DNA of 64,000 nt from Serinicoccus chungangensis (GTDB lineage: Bacteria > Actinomycetota > Actinomycetes > Actinomycetales > Dermatophilaceae), in NCBI RefSeq assembly GCF_006337125.1, contig NZ_CP040887.1, positions 1,922,001 to 1,986,000 of the forward strand, given 5' to 3'. Position numbers and translations under genes: made by a program. Positions within the stretch are counted from its first letter, which is position 1. Each line of letters begins with the position of its first letter. The notes beneath the pieces are model-generated. The model ran no database searches and was not told the DNA's origin. It saw nothing but the letters and a program-made list of their open reading frames with translations. Shown piece by piece: positions 1-7,233 of this stretch.

Positions 1-459
1 CTTGCCGGCCGGCTCCTGGGCCAGCTGCCCGATCTCGCCGACCAGCCACTGGCCGTCGGTCCGGTCGTTGGCCCGGTGGAAGTGCGGCTCGCGGGCGAAG
101 CCGCGCACCGACTCGGTGGCCAGCGCCACCCCCGGCATGGCCTCCTTGAGCTCGGCCAGCAGGGTGCCCACGAGCTCGCTGGGCATCAACCGGTGGCCGA
201 TGATCTCGCGCCGCGTGACGTCGTAGGTGAAGGCGCCGTTGCCGCACAGCGCCACCGCCTCGACCCCGAGGTCGCCGAGCTCGTCCATCCACCGGGGCGG
301 GCGCGCCGTGACCAGCACCACCCGGACCCCCGCGGCCGCGCAGCGGTCGAGCACCGCGCGGGTGCGGTCCGAGACCGTGCCGTCCGAGCGCAGCAGGGTG
401 CCGTCGCAGTCGGAGGCCACGACGCGCACCCCGTCGGGGCCGGGCGGGGTGTTGCTCAT
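1..459 (-). CDS. HAD-superfamily (Cof-type) hydrolase, C-terminus off the window
   Basis: The first 153 codons of a HAD-type phosphatase are present; the gene runs off the left edge. Near the N-terminus the nucleophile motif VVASDCDGTLL has the DxDGT/L signature, followed by VLVTARPP (motif II, Thr) and a cap-like segment with CGNGAFTYD, the pattern of Cof/YbiV-type sugar-phosphate or nucleotide phosphatases. The start ATG (459-457) overlaps the stop of the upstream RNase gene by 4 bp, so the two are translationally coupled. Substrate cannot be told. Motifs III and IV lie outside the window. Confidence 0.88.
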   Translation of the reverse strand, partial: MSNTPPGPDGVRVVASDCDGTLLRSDGTVSDRTRAVLDRCAAAGVRVVLVTARPPRWMDELGDLGVEAVALCGNGAFTYDVTRREIIGHRLMPSELVGTLLAELKEAMPGVALATESVRGFAREPHFHRANDRTDGQWLVGEIGQLAQEPAGK

Positions 460-1919
460 CCGTCCTGCCCCACGATGCGCAGGTCGACCTCGCCCGCGAG
501 GACGTCGGCGCGCTCCACCCGCACGGTGACGGTGCTGCCCAGCCGGGCGGTGCCGGAGGCGACGTCGCTGACGGGTGGGTCCAGCAGCTGCACCTGCATC
601 CGGTCGCCGTTGACGCCGTCGACGACGACCGCCTCGAAGTCCTCCCCCACCCGGTCGCGCAGCACGGCCGCCTCGACCGCCGTCAGGCAGGCCCGGTCGA
701 CGGCCCGGGCCCGCCGACCGGTCTCCTCCATGACGGCGGGCAGCCCCGGCAGGGCCTCCCGCGCCCAGGCGGGCACGTCCCTGCCGGCGCAGAGCGCCTC
801 GCACACCGCCAGCCCGAACCGGTCGACCAGGCGACGCAACGGCGCGGTCACGTGGGCGTACGGCGCCGCGACGGCGGCCTGGACGCGGTCCTCCTCCGGC
901 GGCAGCTCGCCATCGAAGGCGGTGTAGCCGGCTCCGCGGAAGAGGAAGGTCGCGGCGTTGACGATCGCGAGGTGCCGGCTGTCGGCCCGGTCGAGGGTGC
1001 GCAGGAACTCGCCGTAGGGCATGCCGTCCGGCCAGTGGGCGCCGAGCGCCTCGACCTCCCGGCGGAAGCGCGCGACCGCGCCGTCCTCGGGCTGCGGCAT
1101 GGTCCGCAGGATGCCCACCCCGCCCTCGAGCATCATGCGGGCGGCGACCATCCCCGTGAGCAGCGAGATCTGCGCGTTCCAGTCCTCGGCCGGCAGCAGC
1201 GGGCGCAGGCGCAGCGTGTAGTCGCACCCCTCCTCGTCGCCGGTCCCGACCTCCTGCTCCGGCATCGGCAGGCTCGCGCCGCCGCGCGCGACCTCGCGGG
1301 CGGCGCGCAGCTCCCCCACCTCCTTGAGCAGCAGCAGCGTCTGCTCCGCCTCCCCGCCGTCGACGAGCTCCTGCACCTGCTCGTAGGTGTAGCGGCGGCG
1401 GGAGCGCACCATCGCCCGGTAGATCTCGGCGGTGTCGCGCGTGCCGTCGGCGGTGAGCCGGATGTCCCAGACGTATGCCGGTCGCACGGCGTCGGGGAGC
1501 AGGCTGGCCGCCTCCTCGCTGAGGGCCGGCGGGTGCAGCGGCACGCGCGTGTCCGGGCAGTAGATCGTCTGGCCGCGCAGCCGCGTCTCCGCGTCGAGCG
1601 CGCCGCCCTCGGCGAGGAACGCGGGGACGTCGGCGATGGCGTAGCGGACGCGGAAGCCCGCGCCGTCGCGCTCCAGGTGCATGGCCTGGTCGAGGTCCAT
1701 GGACCCCGGCGGGTCGACGGTGACCAGCTCGACCGCGGTCTCGTCGCGCTCGGGCAGGTCCGGGGCGGCCACCGCCTGCTCGACCTCGGCCAGCGCCGCC
1801 TCCGGGAAGGTCTGGCGCACCTCGAGGTCGTCGCGGACCTGCTGGAACGCCCGCGCCAGCAGCCGGCCGGTCTCGGACGCGGTCGGGTCGCAGGCCAGGC
1901 TCGTCGCACGCTCCACCAT
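456..1919 (-). CDS. RNB-domain exoribonuclease (RNase II/R family)
   Basis: Predicted 487-aa 3'-5' exoribonuclease with an RNB catalytic domain. The catalytic aspartate cluster is visible at about residues 69-80 (DPPGSMDLDQAM), followed by RVRYAIADVPAFL and the LPHPPALSEE-like stretch typical of the family. It is shorter than RNase R (about 800 aa) and lacks obvious N-terminal cold-shock and C-terminal S1 domains, as in the compact actinobacterial RNB proteins. The ATG at 1919 was chosen although the frame stays open upstream, because the family N-terminus aligns here and a TAGGGT -10 box lies 7 nt upstream. It heads a two-gene unit with the HAD hydrolase. Confidence 0.9.
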   Translation of the reverse strand: MVERATSLACDPTASETGRLLARAFQQVRDDLEVRQTFPEAALAEVEQAVAAPDLPERDETAVELVTVDPPGSMDLDQAMHLERDGAGFRVRYAIADVPAFLAEGGALDAETRLRGQTIYCPDTRVPLHPPALSEEAASLLPDAVRPAYVWDIRLTADGTRDTAEIYRAMVRSRRRYTYEQVQELVDGGEAEQTLLLLKEVGELRAAREVARGGASLPMPEQEVGTGDEEGCDYTLRLRPLLPAEDWNAQISLLTGMVAARMMLEGGVGILRTMPQPEDGAVARFRREVEALGAHWPDGMPYGEFLRTLDRADSRHLAIVNAATFLFRGAGYTAFDGELPPEEDRVQAAVAAPYAHVTAPLRRLVDRFGLAVCEALCAGRDVPAWAREALPGLPAVMEETGRRARAVDRACLTAVEAAVLRDRVGEDFEAVVVDGVNGDRMQVQLLDPPVSDVASGTARLGSTVTVRVERADVLAGEVDLRIVGQDG

Positions 1920-1926
1920 GAGGCCC

Positions 1927-1932
1927 ACCCTA
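1927..1932 (-). promoter_or_regulatory. -10 box (TAGGGT) of the RNB gene, leaderless type
   Basis: On the minus strand TAGGGT ends 7 nt before the ATG at 1919, and no purine-rich ribosome site lies between. The inferred transcript would begin at or near the start codon. Confidence 0.5.
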
Positions 1933-1955
1933 CGTCGGGGCACCGACACCTGACC

Positions 1956-1961
1956 TAGGCT
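1956..1961 (+). promoter_or_regulatory. -10 box (TAGGCT) of yaaA, leaderless type
   Basis: TAGGCT lies 6 nt before the GTG start at 1968, so transcription should begin at the start codon. There is no Shine-Dalgarno sequence. It is divergent from the RNB promoter 24 bp away. Confidence 0.5.
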
Positions 1962-1967
1962 GACGCG

Positions 1968-2720
1968 GTGCTCATCCTGCTCCCGCCGTCCGAGTCCAAG
2001 CAGACGCGCACGCGTGGCTCCGCGCTCCGCCCGGAGGGCCTCTCCGCCCCCGGGCTGACGCCGGCACGGGACCGGGTGCTCACGGCGTTGTCGCAGGTCA
2101 GCGAGCGCACGGACGCCGCGGCCGTGCTCGGGGTCAGCCCGAACCTCACCGCCGAGATCGCCCGGAACACCCGGGTGCGCAGCGCGCCGACGCTCCCGGC
2201 CAGGGAGCTCTACTCGGGGGTGCTCTACGACGCGCTGGACCTGGCCTCGCTGGACGCCGGCGCCTCGCGGCGCGCCACGGCCCGGCTGCGGGTGGTCTCC
2301 GCGCTCTACGGCGTCGTGCGGATGACCGACCGGCTCGCGCCCTACCGCCTGTCCATGGCCGTCAACCTGCCCGGGGTCGGCCCGCTCGCCGGGTTCTGGC
2401 GACCGCACCTGGATCCGGTGCTCACCGGGGCGGCGGGCCGCGGTCTGGTCGTGGACTGCCGCTCCAGCACCTACGCCGCGGCCTGGACCCCCGCCGCCAC
2501 CTCCGACCTGGCGCGGCGCTGGGTGCACGTGCGGGTGCCCGGCGCCACGCACATGGCCAAGCACACCCGGGGCCTGGTCGCCCGGGCCTTGTGCCAGGAC
2601 CCGGCCGACCCGCGGACCCCCCGGGCCCTGGCGGAGCTGCTCGCGGGCGCCTTCGACGTCGAGCTGCACGACCCGCGCCGGGCCGGCGCGCCGTGGGTCC
2701 TCGACGCGCTCCCCGGCTGA
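1968..2720 (+). CDS. yaaA: YaaA family peroxide-stress / DNA-binding protein (UPF0246)
   Basis: 250 aa, close to the 258 aa of E. coli YaaA. The N-terminus LILLPPSESKQ is the family signature, and the central ELYSGVLYDALD and RVVSALYGVVRMTD blocks are also diagnostic. The C-terminal region carries HMAKHTRGLVAR, matching the conserved K-x-x-RG segment. In E. coli YaaA lowers intracellular free iron during hydrogen peroxide stress; that role is transferred from the family. The GTG start follows directly after a -10 box. Confidence 0.9.
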   Translation: MLILLPPSESKQTRTRGSALRPEGLSAPGLTPARDRVLTALSQVSERTDAAAVLGVSPNLTAEIARNTRVRSAPTLPARELYSGVLYDALDLASLDAGASRRATARLRVVSALYGVVRMTDRLAPYRLSMAVNLPGVGPLAGFWRPHLDPVLTGAAGRGLVVDCRSSTYAAAWTPAATSDLARRWVHVRVPGATHMAKHTRGLVARALCQDPADPRTPRALAELLAGAFDVELHDPRRAGAPWVLDALPG

Positions 2721-2761
2721 CCGGACCGCGGTCGCGTCCTGGGCAGGGCGCTGCGGGTGCC

Positions 2762-3688
2762 TCAGCCCCCGGGGCGGCGCGCCACCACGCTCAGCGCCAC
2801 CGGCACCTGCGAGCGCCACGGCTCGGGCAGCACCCACTCCCCGCCCTCGAGGGTCATCGCGGGGTGCGCCGGCCAGGGCAGGTCCTGGTGCTCGCCGACG
2901 TGCTCGATCCGCAGCCCGGCGCCGAGCAGCGCCCCGAGGATCTCGCCGACCGGGTGGGGCCACTCCACGTTGCGCGGCTGGGTGATGAGCGCGCTGTCGC
3001 CGTCGGTGTAGGTCGCGCCGTCGGCGTAGGTGAAGCCCTCGCCGGGCGGCAGCGGGAAGTAGGAGTACGCCGGGGTCATCGTGGACGCGTCGGTGTCCCC
3101 CATGACGTTGATCATGGGGTGGCTGTCGCGCAGCAGGAAGGTGCCGCCCGGGCGCAGCAGCGCGGCGACCTGGGCGCCCCAGGTGGCCAGGTCCTGCAGC
3201 CAGCACAGGGTCCCGATCGAGGTGTGCACGTGGTCGAAGGTCCGTCCCACGGCGGCCGCGGCGTCCAGCACGTTGGCCTCGACCCACCGGATGTCCTGCC
3301 CGGCCCGGGTCGCGAGGTCGCGGGCGACCCGCAGGGACGCCGGCGACAGGTCGACGCCGGTGCAGCGGGCGCCGCGGCGCGCCAGGCCGAGGGTGTCGGT
3401 CCCGAGGTGGCACTGCAGGTGGCAGACGTCCAGCCCGTCGAGGCGGGGTATGCCGTCACCCCCGTCCCGCAGCGCCGGCGGCAGGTGCGGCGCCAGGATC
3501 TGCAGGTCGCGGCGGACGACCGAGCCCACCCGGGTGGGGTCGGCGACCCAGCCCTCGAGGTCGTAGTGCGCGCTGGCGGCGTGCACCTGCGCCCGGCCGT
3601 CCCAGTTGTCCCGGTTGAGGGCGTAGCCCTCCTCCGCGGCCACCGGGGCGCGCTCCATCGGGGTGAGGTCCTCGGGCACCGTGCTCAT
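2762..3688 (-). CDS. Class I SAM-dependent methyltransferase
   Basis: 308 aa. A Rossmann-type SAM site is seen in DVCHLQCHLGTDTLGLARRG (motif I, about residues 86-105), followed by CTGVDLSPASL (motif II, acidic residue binding the ribose) and FDHVHTSIGTLCWL. The C-terminal half holds RPGGTFLLRDSHP and aromatic-rich strands. The substrate is unknown; small-molecule methylation is likely given the class. It is the last gene of a minus-strand unit, 4 bp after the histidine phosphatase stop codon, and converges with yaaA across 41 bp. Confidence 0.85.
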   Translation of the reverse strand: MSTVPEDLTPMERAPVAAEEGYALNRDNWDGRAQVHAASAHYDLEGWVADPTRVGSVVRRDLQILAPHLPPALRDGGDGIPRLDGLDVCHLQCHLGTDTLGLARRGARCTGVDLSPASLRVARDLATRAGQDIRWVEANVLDAAAAVGRTFDHVHTSIGTLCWLQDLATWGAQVAALLRPGGTFLLRDSHPMINVMGDTDASTMTPAYSYFPLPPGEGFTYADGATYTDGDSALITQPRNVEWPHPVGEILGALLGAGLRIEHVGEHQDLPWPAHPAMTLEGGEWVLPEPWRSQVPVALSVVARRPGG

Positions 3689-3692
3689 GCCG

Positions 3693-4457
3693 TCATCCCT
3701 CGTCCAGGTCGCGCAGGTGGTGGGTGTCGTTGACGAAGCTCACCTGCACCCCGCCGTCGGGCCACATCTCGACGGCGCTCACCGAGGCAGGTCCGGTGGC
3801 GATGCTCCAGCCCCGGTCGTGCCGCACCCCCAGGACGCGGCACAGGACGGACATGATGGCGACCCGGTGGGTGGCGACGACGACCGTGCCCCCCGAGGCG
3901 ACCGCCCGCCCCAGCGCCGCGGCCACCCGGTCGTCGAGGTCCCGACGGGACTCGCCACCGGGGCGGGCGTAGTCCACGTCGGCGCGCAGCCGCGCGAGCT
4001 CCCGGGGATCCCGCGCCGCGAGCTCCGGCATGGCCCGGCCGTCCCAGTCGCCGAAGCCCTGCTCGTCCCAGTCCCGGTCCTCCTCGCGCTCGACCCCGAG
4101 ACGGTCGGCCAGCAGCTGGCCGGTCTCCCGCGCCCGCGCCAGCGAGGAGGAGACGACGCGGACCGGTGCGGGCTCCGAGCGCGCGAGGAGCTCGGCGACG
4201 GCACCGGCGGCGGCCCGCGCCTGCAGCCGCCCGGTGGCGTTGAGCGCCGGGTCGGCCCCACCCCGCCCGTCCATCCGGCGCGCCTGGGTGAAGTCGGTGA
4301 CGCCGTGGCGCACCAGCACCAGCCGGGTGCTGCCCTCGAGGACGGGCAGGGTCTCGTCGGACAGGTACGTCTCGGCCGGGTCCTCGACCGCCCGCTCCCC
4401 GGGCTCCTCGTGCGCGGGCGCCGGACCGCTCCCGGGGGTCGGCGCCCCACCGGTCAC
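3693..4457 (-). CDS. Histidine phosphatase family protein (phosphoglycerate-mutase like)
   Basis: 254 aa. The catalytic LVLVRHGVTDF (RHG with the phospho-accepting His) is near residue 50, the second Arg is in SSSLARARETG, the acid-base Glu region is WDEQGFGDWDG, and the second catalytic His is in VVVATHRVAIM. An acidic, proline-rich N-terminal tail of about 40 residues precedes the domain. The GTG at 4457 is chosen because it overlaps the upstream stop as GTGA; an in-frame ATG at 4496 is possible but would overlap the upstream gene by about 40 bp. In other actinobacteria this gene neighbours the zinc-ribbon and Nif3-like genes, and some relatives are bifunctional with an RNase H domain, which is absent here. 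Confidence 0.88.
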   Translation of the reverse strand: MTGGAPTPGSGPAPAHEEPGERAVEDPAETYLSDETLPVLEGSTRLVLVRHGVTDFTQARRMDGRGGADPALNATGRLQARAAAGAVAELLARSEPAPVRVVSSSLARARETGQLLADRLGVEREEDRDWDEQGFGDWDGRAMPELAARDPRELARLRADVDYARPGGESRRDLDDRVAAALGRAVASGGTVVVATHRVAIMSVLCRVLGVRHDRGWSIATGPASVSAVEMWPDGGVQVSFVNDTHHLRDLDEG

Positions 4458-5191
4458 AGGCCGGACTCCGCCGTCCGGACCAGGATGCGGCCGCACTCCT
4501 CGCAGCGCACGACCTCGTCCTCGGCGGCCGACCGGATGCGCACGAGGTCGACGGCGTTGAGCTCGAGCCGGCAGCCGCCGCAGCGGCGCTGCTGCAGGGG
4601 CGCCGCGCCGGCGCCGGTCTGGGCCCGCAGCCGCTCGTACAGCGCCAGCAGCTCGTCCGACACGTCGGCGACGATGGCGTCGCGGCCCGCGGCCACCTCG
4701 TCCCGCTCGGCGACGACGGCAGCGACCTTCTCGTCCCGCGCCGCGCGCAGCTCACCGAGCCGGGCCTCGTGCCCCTGCAGGGCGGTCTCGGCGCCCTGCA
4801 GGGCCTCCTGGGCCTGCTCGACGCGTTCCATCACCTCGAGCTCCTCGTCCTCCAGGACGCCCTGCCGCCGGGCCAGCGACTCCAGCTCGTGCTGCAGGCC
4901 CTGGAGGTCCTTGGAGCTGCCGGTGCCGGCCTCCAGGCGCTGGCGGTCCCGCGCCGCCCGGTCGCGGACGAGCTGGACGGCCGCCTCGGCCCGGGCCACC
5001 TCCCGCTCCAGGTCGCTGACCTCGGTGCTGGTCCGGACCACCTCGGCCTCCAGGCCGGGCTGCTCCCGCTCCATGCGGGCGATGTCGATGAGCTCGGGGA
5101 CCGAGCGCAGCCGGTGCTCCAGCTGCGAGATGCGGGTGTCCAGGTCCTGCAGCTCGAGCAGCCTGGCCTGCATCTGGGCGGGTGCCTTCAC
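4454..5191 (-). CDS. Coiled-coil protein with C-terminal C4 zinc ribbon (CT398 type)
   Basis: 245 aa. Residues of about 1-190 form a long heptad-rich, Glu/Arg/Leu-dense coiled-coil hairpin. The C-terminus holds a four-cysteine ribbon, RRCGGCRLEL ... VRCEECGRILV. This architecture defines the widespread CT398/zf-RING_7 family, of uncertain function (a chaperone or nucleic-acid role has been proposed). The GTG at 5191 has a strong AAGGAG ribosome site 7 nt upstream and overlaps the Nif3 stop codon, so the three genes are coupled. Confidence 0.9.
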   Translation of the reverse strand: MKAPAQMQARLLELQDLDTRISQLEHRLRSVPELIDIARMEREQPGLEAEVVRTSTEVSDLEREVARAEAAVQLVRDRAARDRQRLEAGTGSSKDLQGLQHELESLARRQGVLEDEELEVMERVEQAQEALQGAETALQGHEARLGELRAARDEKVAAVVAERDEVAAGRDAIVADVSDELLALYERLRAQTGAGAAPLQQRRCGGCRLELNAVDLVRIRSAAEDEVVRCEECGRILVRTAESGL

Positions 5192-6086
5192 GGGTGGTCT
5201 CCTTCGTCGGGGTGGTCGGTCGTGCGGTCCTGGTCCGGCCGGGCACCGACGACGAGGTCCCAGGGGTCGGTGCAGACGGTCGAGATCTCGACCTCGACGT
5301 CGAGGCGGCTGAGGAGGAGCTCGCGCAGCCCGGGCAGCCACAGCCACTCGGTGGCGTAGTGGCCGGCGTCGAGGAGGTAGGGCGTCGCGGCGCCACCGGA
5401 GCGGGCCGCGGCCCGGGCCTCCTCGCGGGCCTCGAGCGCCGGGTGGTGCCGCAGGTCGGAGGTGACGTAGACGTCGGCGCCCGCGCGCCGCACCGCCTCG
5501 AACTCGCCGTCCCCGGCACCGCCGAGCACCGCGACCCGGCGCACCGGCGCCTCCGGGTCACCGCTGACCCGCACCCACCCGCCGTGGGCGGCAGCGCCGC
5601 CGCGAGGCGCCCGGCCAGGGTCGCCAGCGTGACCGCCTCGGGCAGCTCGCCGACGCGGCCCAACTCCTGGCCCTCCGCCAGGGTGAGCGCCTGCGTGGCG
5701 GCCAGGCCGCACGCGGCCGCGAGCGCCTGGCCGACCCCCGGGTCGGCGACGTCCGCGTTGGTGTGCGCGCAGTAGAGGGCGACGTCGTTGACCACCAGCT
5801 CGGTGATCGTCGCCCCCTTCGCCGACGTCGTGGCCACCGAGTGGATGCCACGCAGCAGCAGGGGGTGGTGGGTGATGACGAGGTCCGCCCCGGTGCCCAC
5901 GGCCTCGGCCACGACCTCCAGCGTCGGGTCGACCGCGAGCAGCACCCGGTGCACGCGCTGCTCCGGGTCGCCGGCGACCAGACCCACGCGGTCCCACGAC
6001 TGCGCGGTCGCGGCGGGGTAGAGCTCCTCGAGGGCGGCGACGACGTCGGCCAGGGCGACACCGGTCTGCTGCGTGCTGGGGTTCAC
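5188..6086 (-). pseudogene. Nif3-like dinuclear metal-centre protein (DUF34/YqfO), frameshifted
   Basis: The N-terminal part (from GTG 6086) reads as a normal Nif3 protein: SWDRVGLVAGDP, DLVITHHPLLLRG (metal-binding HH), YCAHTNADVADPG (His-Asn-Asp). After ...LAAALPPTAGG the frame is lost at about 5572-5585. The continuation RVSGDPEAPVRRVAVLGGAGD ... DAGHYATEWLWLP (C-terminal metal ligands) is intact in the next frame up to 5188. Adding one G to the G-rich stretch restores a protein of about 299 aa. Either this is a real recent null mutation or a homopolymer base-calling error. The rest is well preserved, which favours an error or a very young lesion. Confidence 0.85.
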
Positions 6087-6087
6087 G

Positions 6088-6160
6088 TGGGCCCGGCCGG
6101 GCTCGAACCGACGACCTACGCGGTGTAAACGCGGCGCTCTACCAGCTGAGCTACAGGCCC
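6088..6160 (-). tRNA. tRNA-Val (anticodon TAC)
   Basis: A 73-nt cloverleaf with acceptor stem GGGCCTG/CGGGCCC, D stem GCTC/GAGC, anticodon loop TTTACAC and T arm GTCGG-TTCGAGC-CCGGC. One C-T mismatch closes the anticodon stem. CCA is not encoded. Its 3' end is 1 nt from the GTG of the Nif3-like gene, so the tRNA may be cut out of a shared transcript. Confidence 0.97.
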
Positions 6161-6177
6161 CTCACTTGGGTGTGACG

Positions 6178-6660
6178 TCATTGTTGCAGGTCGCGTACCG
6201 CCTCGTGCAGCGCACCGATCTGCCGCGCCTCGCCCGGTCCGTGCACGAGCGACCAGCGCACCCGCATGTCGGGGTCGACGAGGAAGGTGCCGCGCACCGC
6301 CATACCGGACTCCTCGTCGAAGACGCCGTAGTCGCGCGCCACCTGGCCGTGCGGCCAGAAGTCGGACAGCAGCGGGAAGCGGTAGCCCTCGTGGGCCGCC
6401 CACGCCCGCAGCGTCGGTGCGGGGTCGCAGGACACCCCGAGGACCTGGACCCGGTCGTTGACGAACTCGTCGATGTTGAGCTGGATCTCCAGCAGCTCCC
6501 CGGTGCAGATCGAGGAGAAGGCGAAGGGGTAGAAGACGAGCAGGGCGTGCCGGTCGGCCACGGCGCCGGAGAGGGTGTGCCGCTCCCCCGCCTGGTCCAG
6601 GAGCGCGAGGTCGGGAGCGCGCCGACCCACCTCCAGCGGTGCGGGTCGGGCAGCGCTCAC
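6178..6660 (-). CDS. ahpE: Peroxiredoxin, AhpE type (one-cysteine)
   Basis: 160 aa, AhpC/TSA fold. The peroxidatic site is FYPFAFSSICTGEL (Cys about residue 54 with the usual PxxxS/T context), and the Arg partner is in FLVDPDMRVRW. No clear resolving cysteine is seen except Cys in VSCDPAPT, as in mycobacterial AhpE. The GTG at 6660 overlaps the DUF3052 stop by 4 bp. The order aceE / DUF3052 / ahpE matches the M. tuberculosis Rv2241-Rv2239c-Rv2238c neighbourhood, which supports the name. Predicted role: reduction of peroxides and peroxynitrite. Confidence 0.9.
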   Translation of the reverse strand: MSAARPAPLEVGRRAPDLALLDQAGERHTLSGAVADRHALLVFYPFAFSSICTGELLEIQLNIDEFVNDRVQVLGVSCDPAPTLRAWAAHEGYRFPLLSDFWPHGQVARDYGVFDEESGMAVRGTFLVDPDMRVRWSLVHGPGEARQIGALHEAVRDLQQ

Positions 6661-7106
6661 TTGCGCCCCACCAGGCGCTGGCCCAGCCACTCCCCGAGGT
6701 TGACCGCGCCGGAGGCGGTCATCGAGCAGGTCGTGCAGGCGTCCTGCACGTCCGCGGCGGGCACCCGGTCCTCGCGGCCGGCGCCGGGGGTGAGCAGCAC
6801 GATGCAGCCGCCCTCCTCCATGGTCGTCAGGGCGTCCATGAGCTCGTCCGCCAGGTCGCCCTCGCCGTCCCGCCACCACAGCAGCACGACGTCGACGACG
6901 CCGTCGTAGTCGTCCGCCTCCAGGGGCGCCCCGCTCACCGCGGCGGCGGCCTCGCGCACGGCCTCCTCGACGTCCTCGTCGTAGCCGTACTCGACGACGA
7001 TCTGTCCCTGGCGCAGCCCCAGTTTGCGCACCATTCCCGCGAGGGGTGCCTCCCCCTGCGCGTCGTCGGTCACGTCCTGCTGCTCCGTCCTCTTCTGCCC
7101 GTCCAT
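6657..7106 (-). CDS. DUF3052 family protein
   Basis: 149 aa, small acidic cytosolic protein conserved in Actinomycetota beside aceE. Recognisable segments are MVRKLGLRQGQIVVEYGYDE, DVVLLWWRDGEGDLADELMDAL and a C-terminal DACTTCSMTASGAVNLGEW with a CxxC. No enzymatic motif is visible and the function is unknown. It is translationally coupled to ahpE and divergent from aceE, so a redox or PDH-related role is only a guess from context. Confidence 0.88.
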   Translation of the reverse strand: MDGQKRTEQQDVTDDAQGEAPLAGMVRKLGLRQGQIVVEYGYDEDVEEAVREAAAAVSGAPLEADDYDGVVDVVLLWWRDGEGDLADELMDALTTMEEGGCIVLLTPGAGREDRVPAADVQDACTTCSMTASGAVNLGEWLGQRLVGRK

Positions 7107-7191
7107 GGTGGGACTAGACAAGCAGAGTCGCGCGGGTGACGTAAAGGCGGGCCCCGGGTCGGCCACCGCGGACGCGGCGTCAGGGACGTGA

Positions 7192-7197
7192 CAGACT
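7192..7197 (+). promoter_or_regulatory. Possible -10 box (CAGACT) of aceE
   Basis: CAGACT lies 36 nt before the aceE ATG. It would give a leader of about 30 nt carrying the AGGAAGG ribosome site. No convincing -35 element is seen. Confidence 0.3.
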
Positions 7198-7233
7198 GGG
7201 CCGGACACCCCCTTGCAGGAAGGATCAACCCTG

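Noticed and set aside
456-3413. A 985-codon open frame extending the RNB gene far upstream
   Set aside because: The upstream part is the antisense of yaaA and the methyltransferase, rich in Arg/Gly/Pro, a GC-driven artefact. The RNB family start and a -10 box place the start at 1919.
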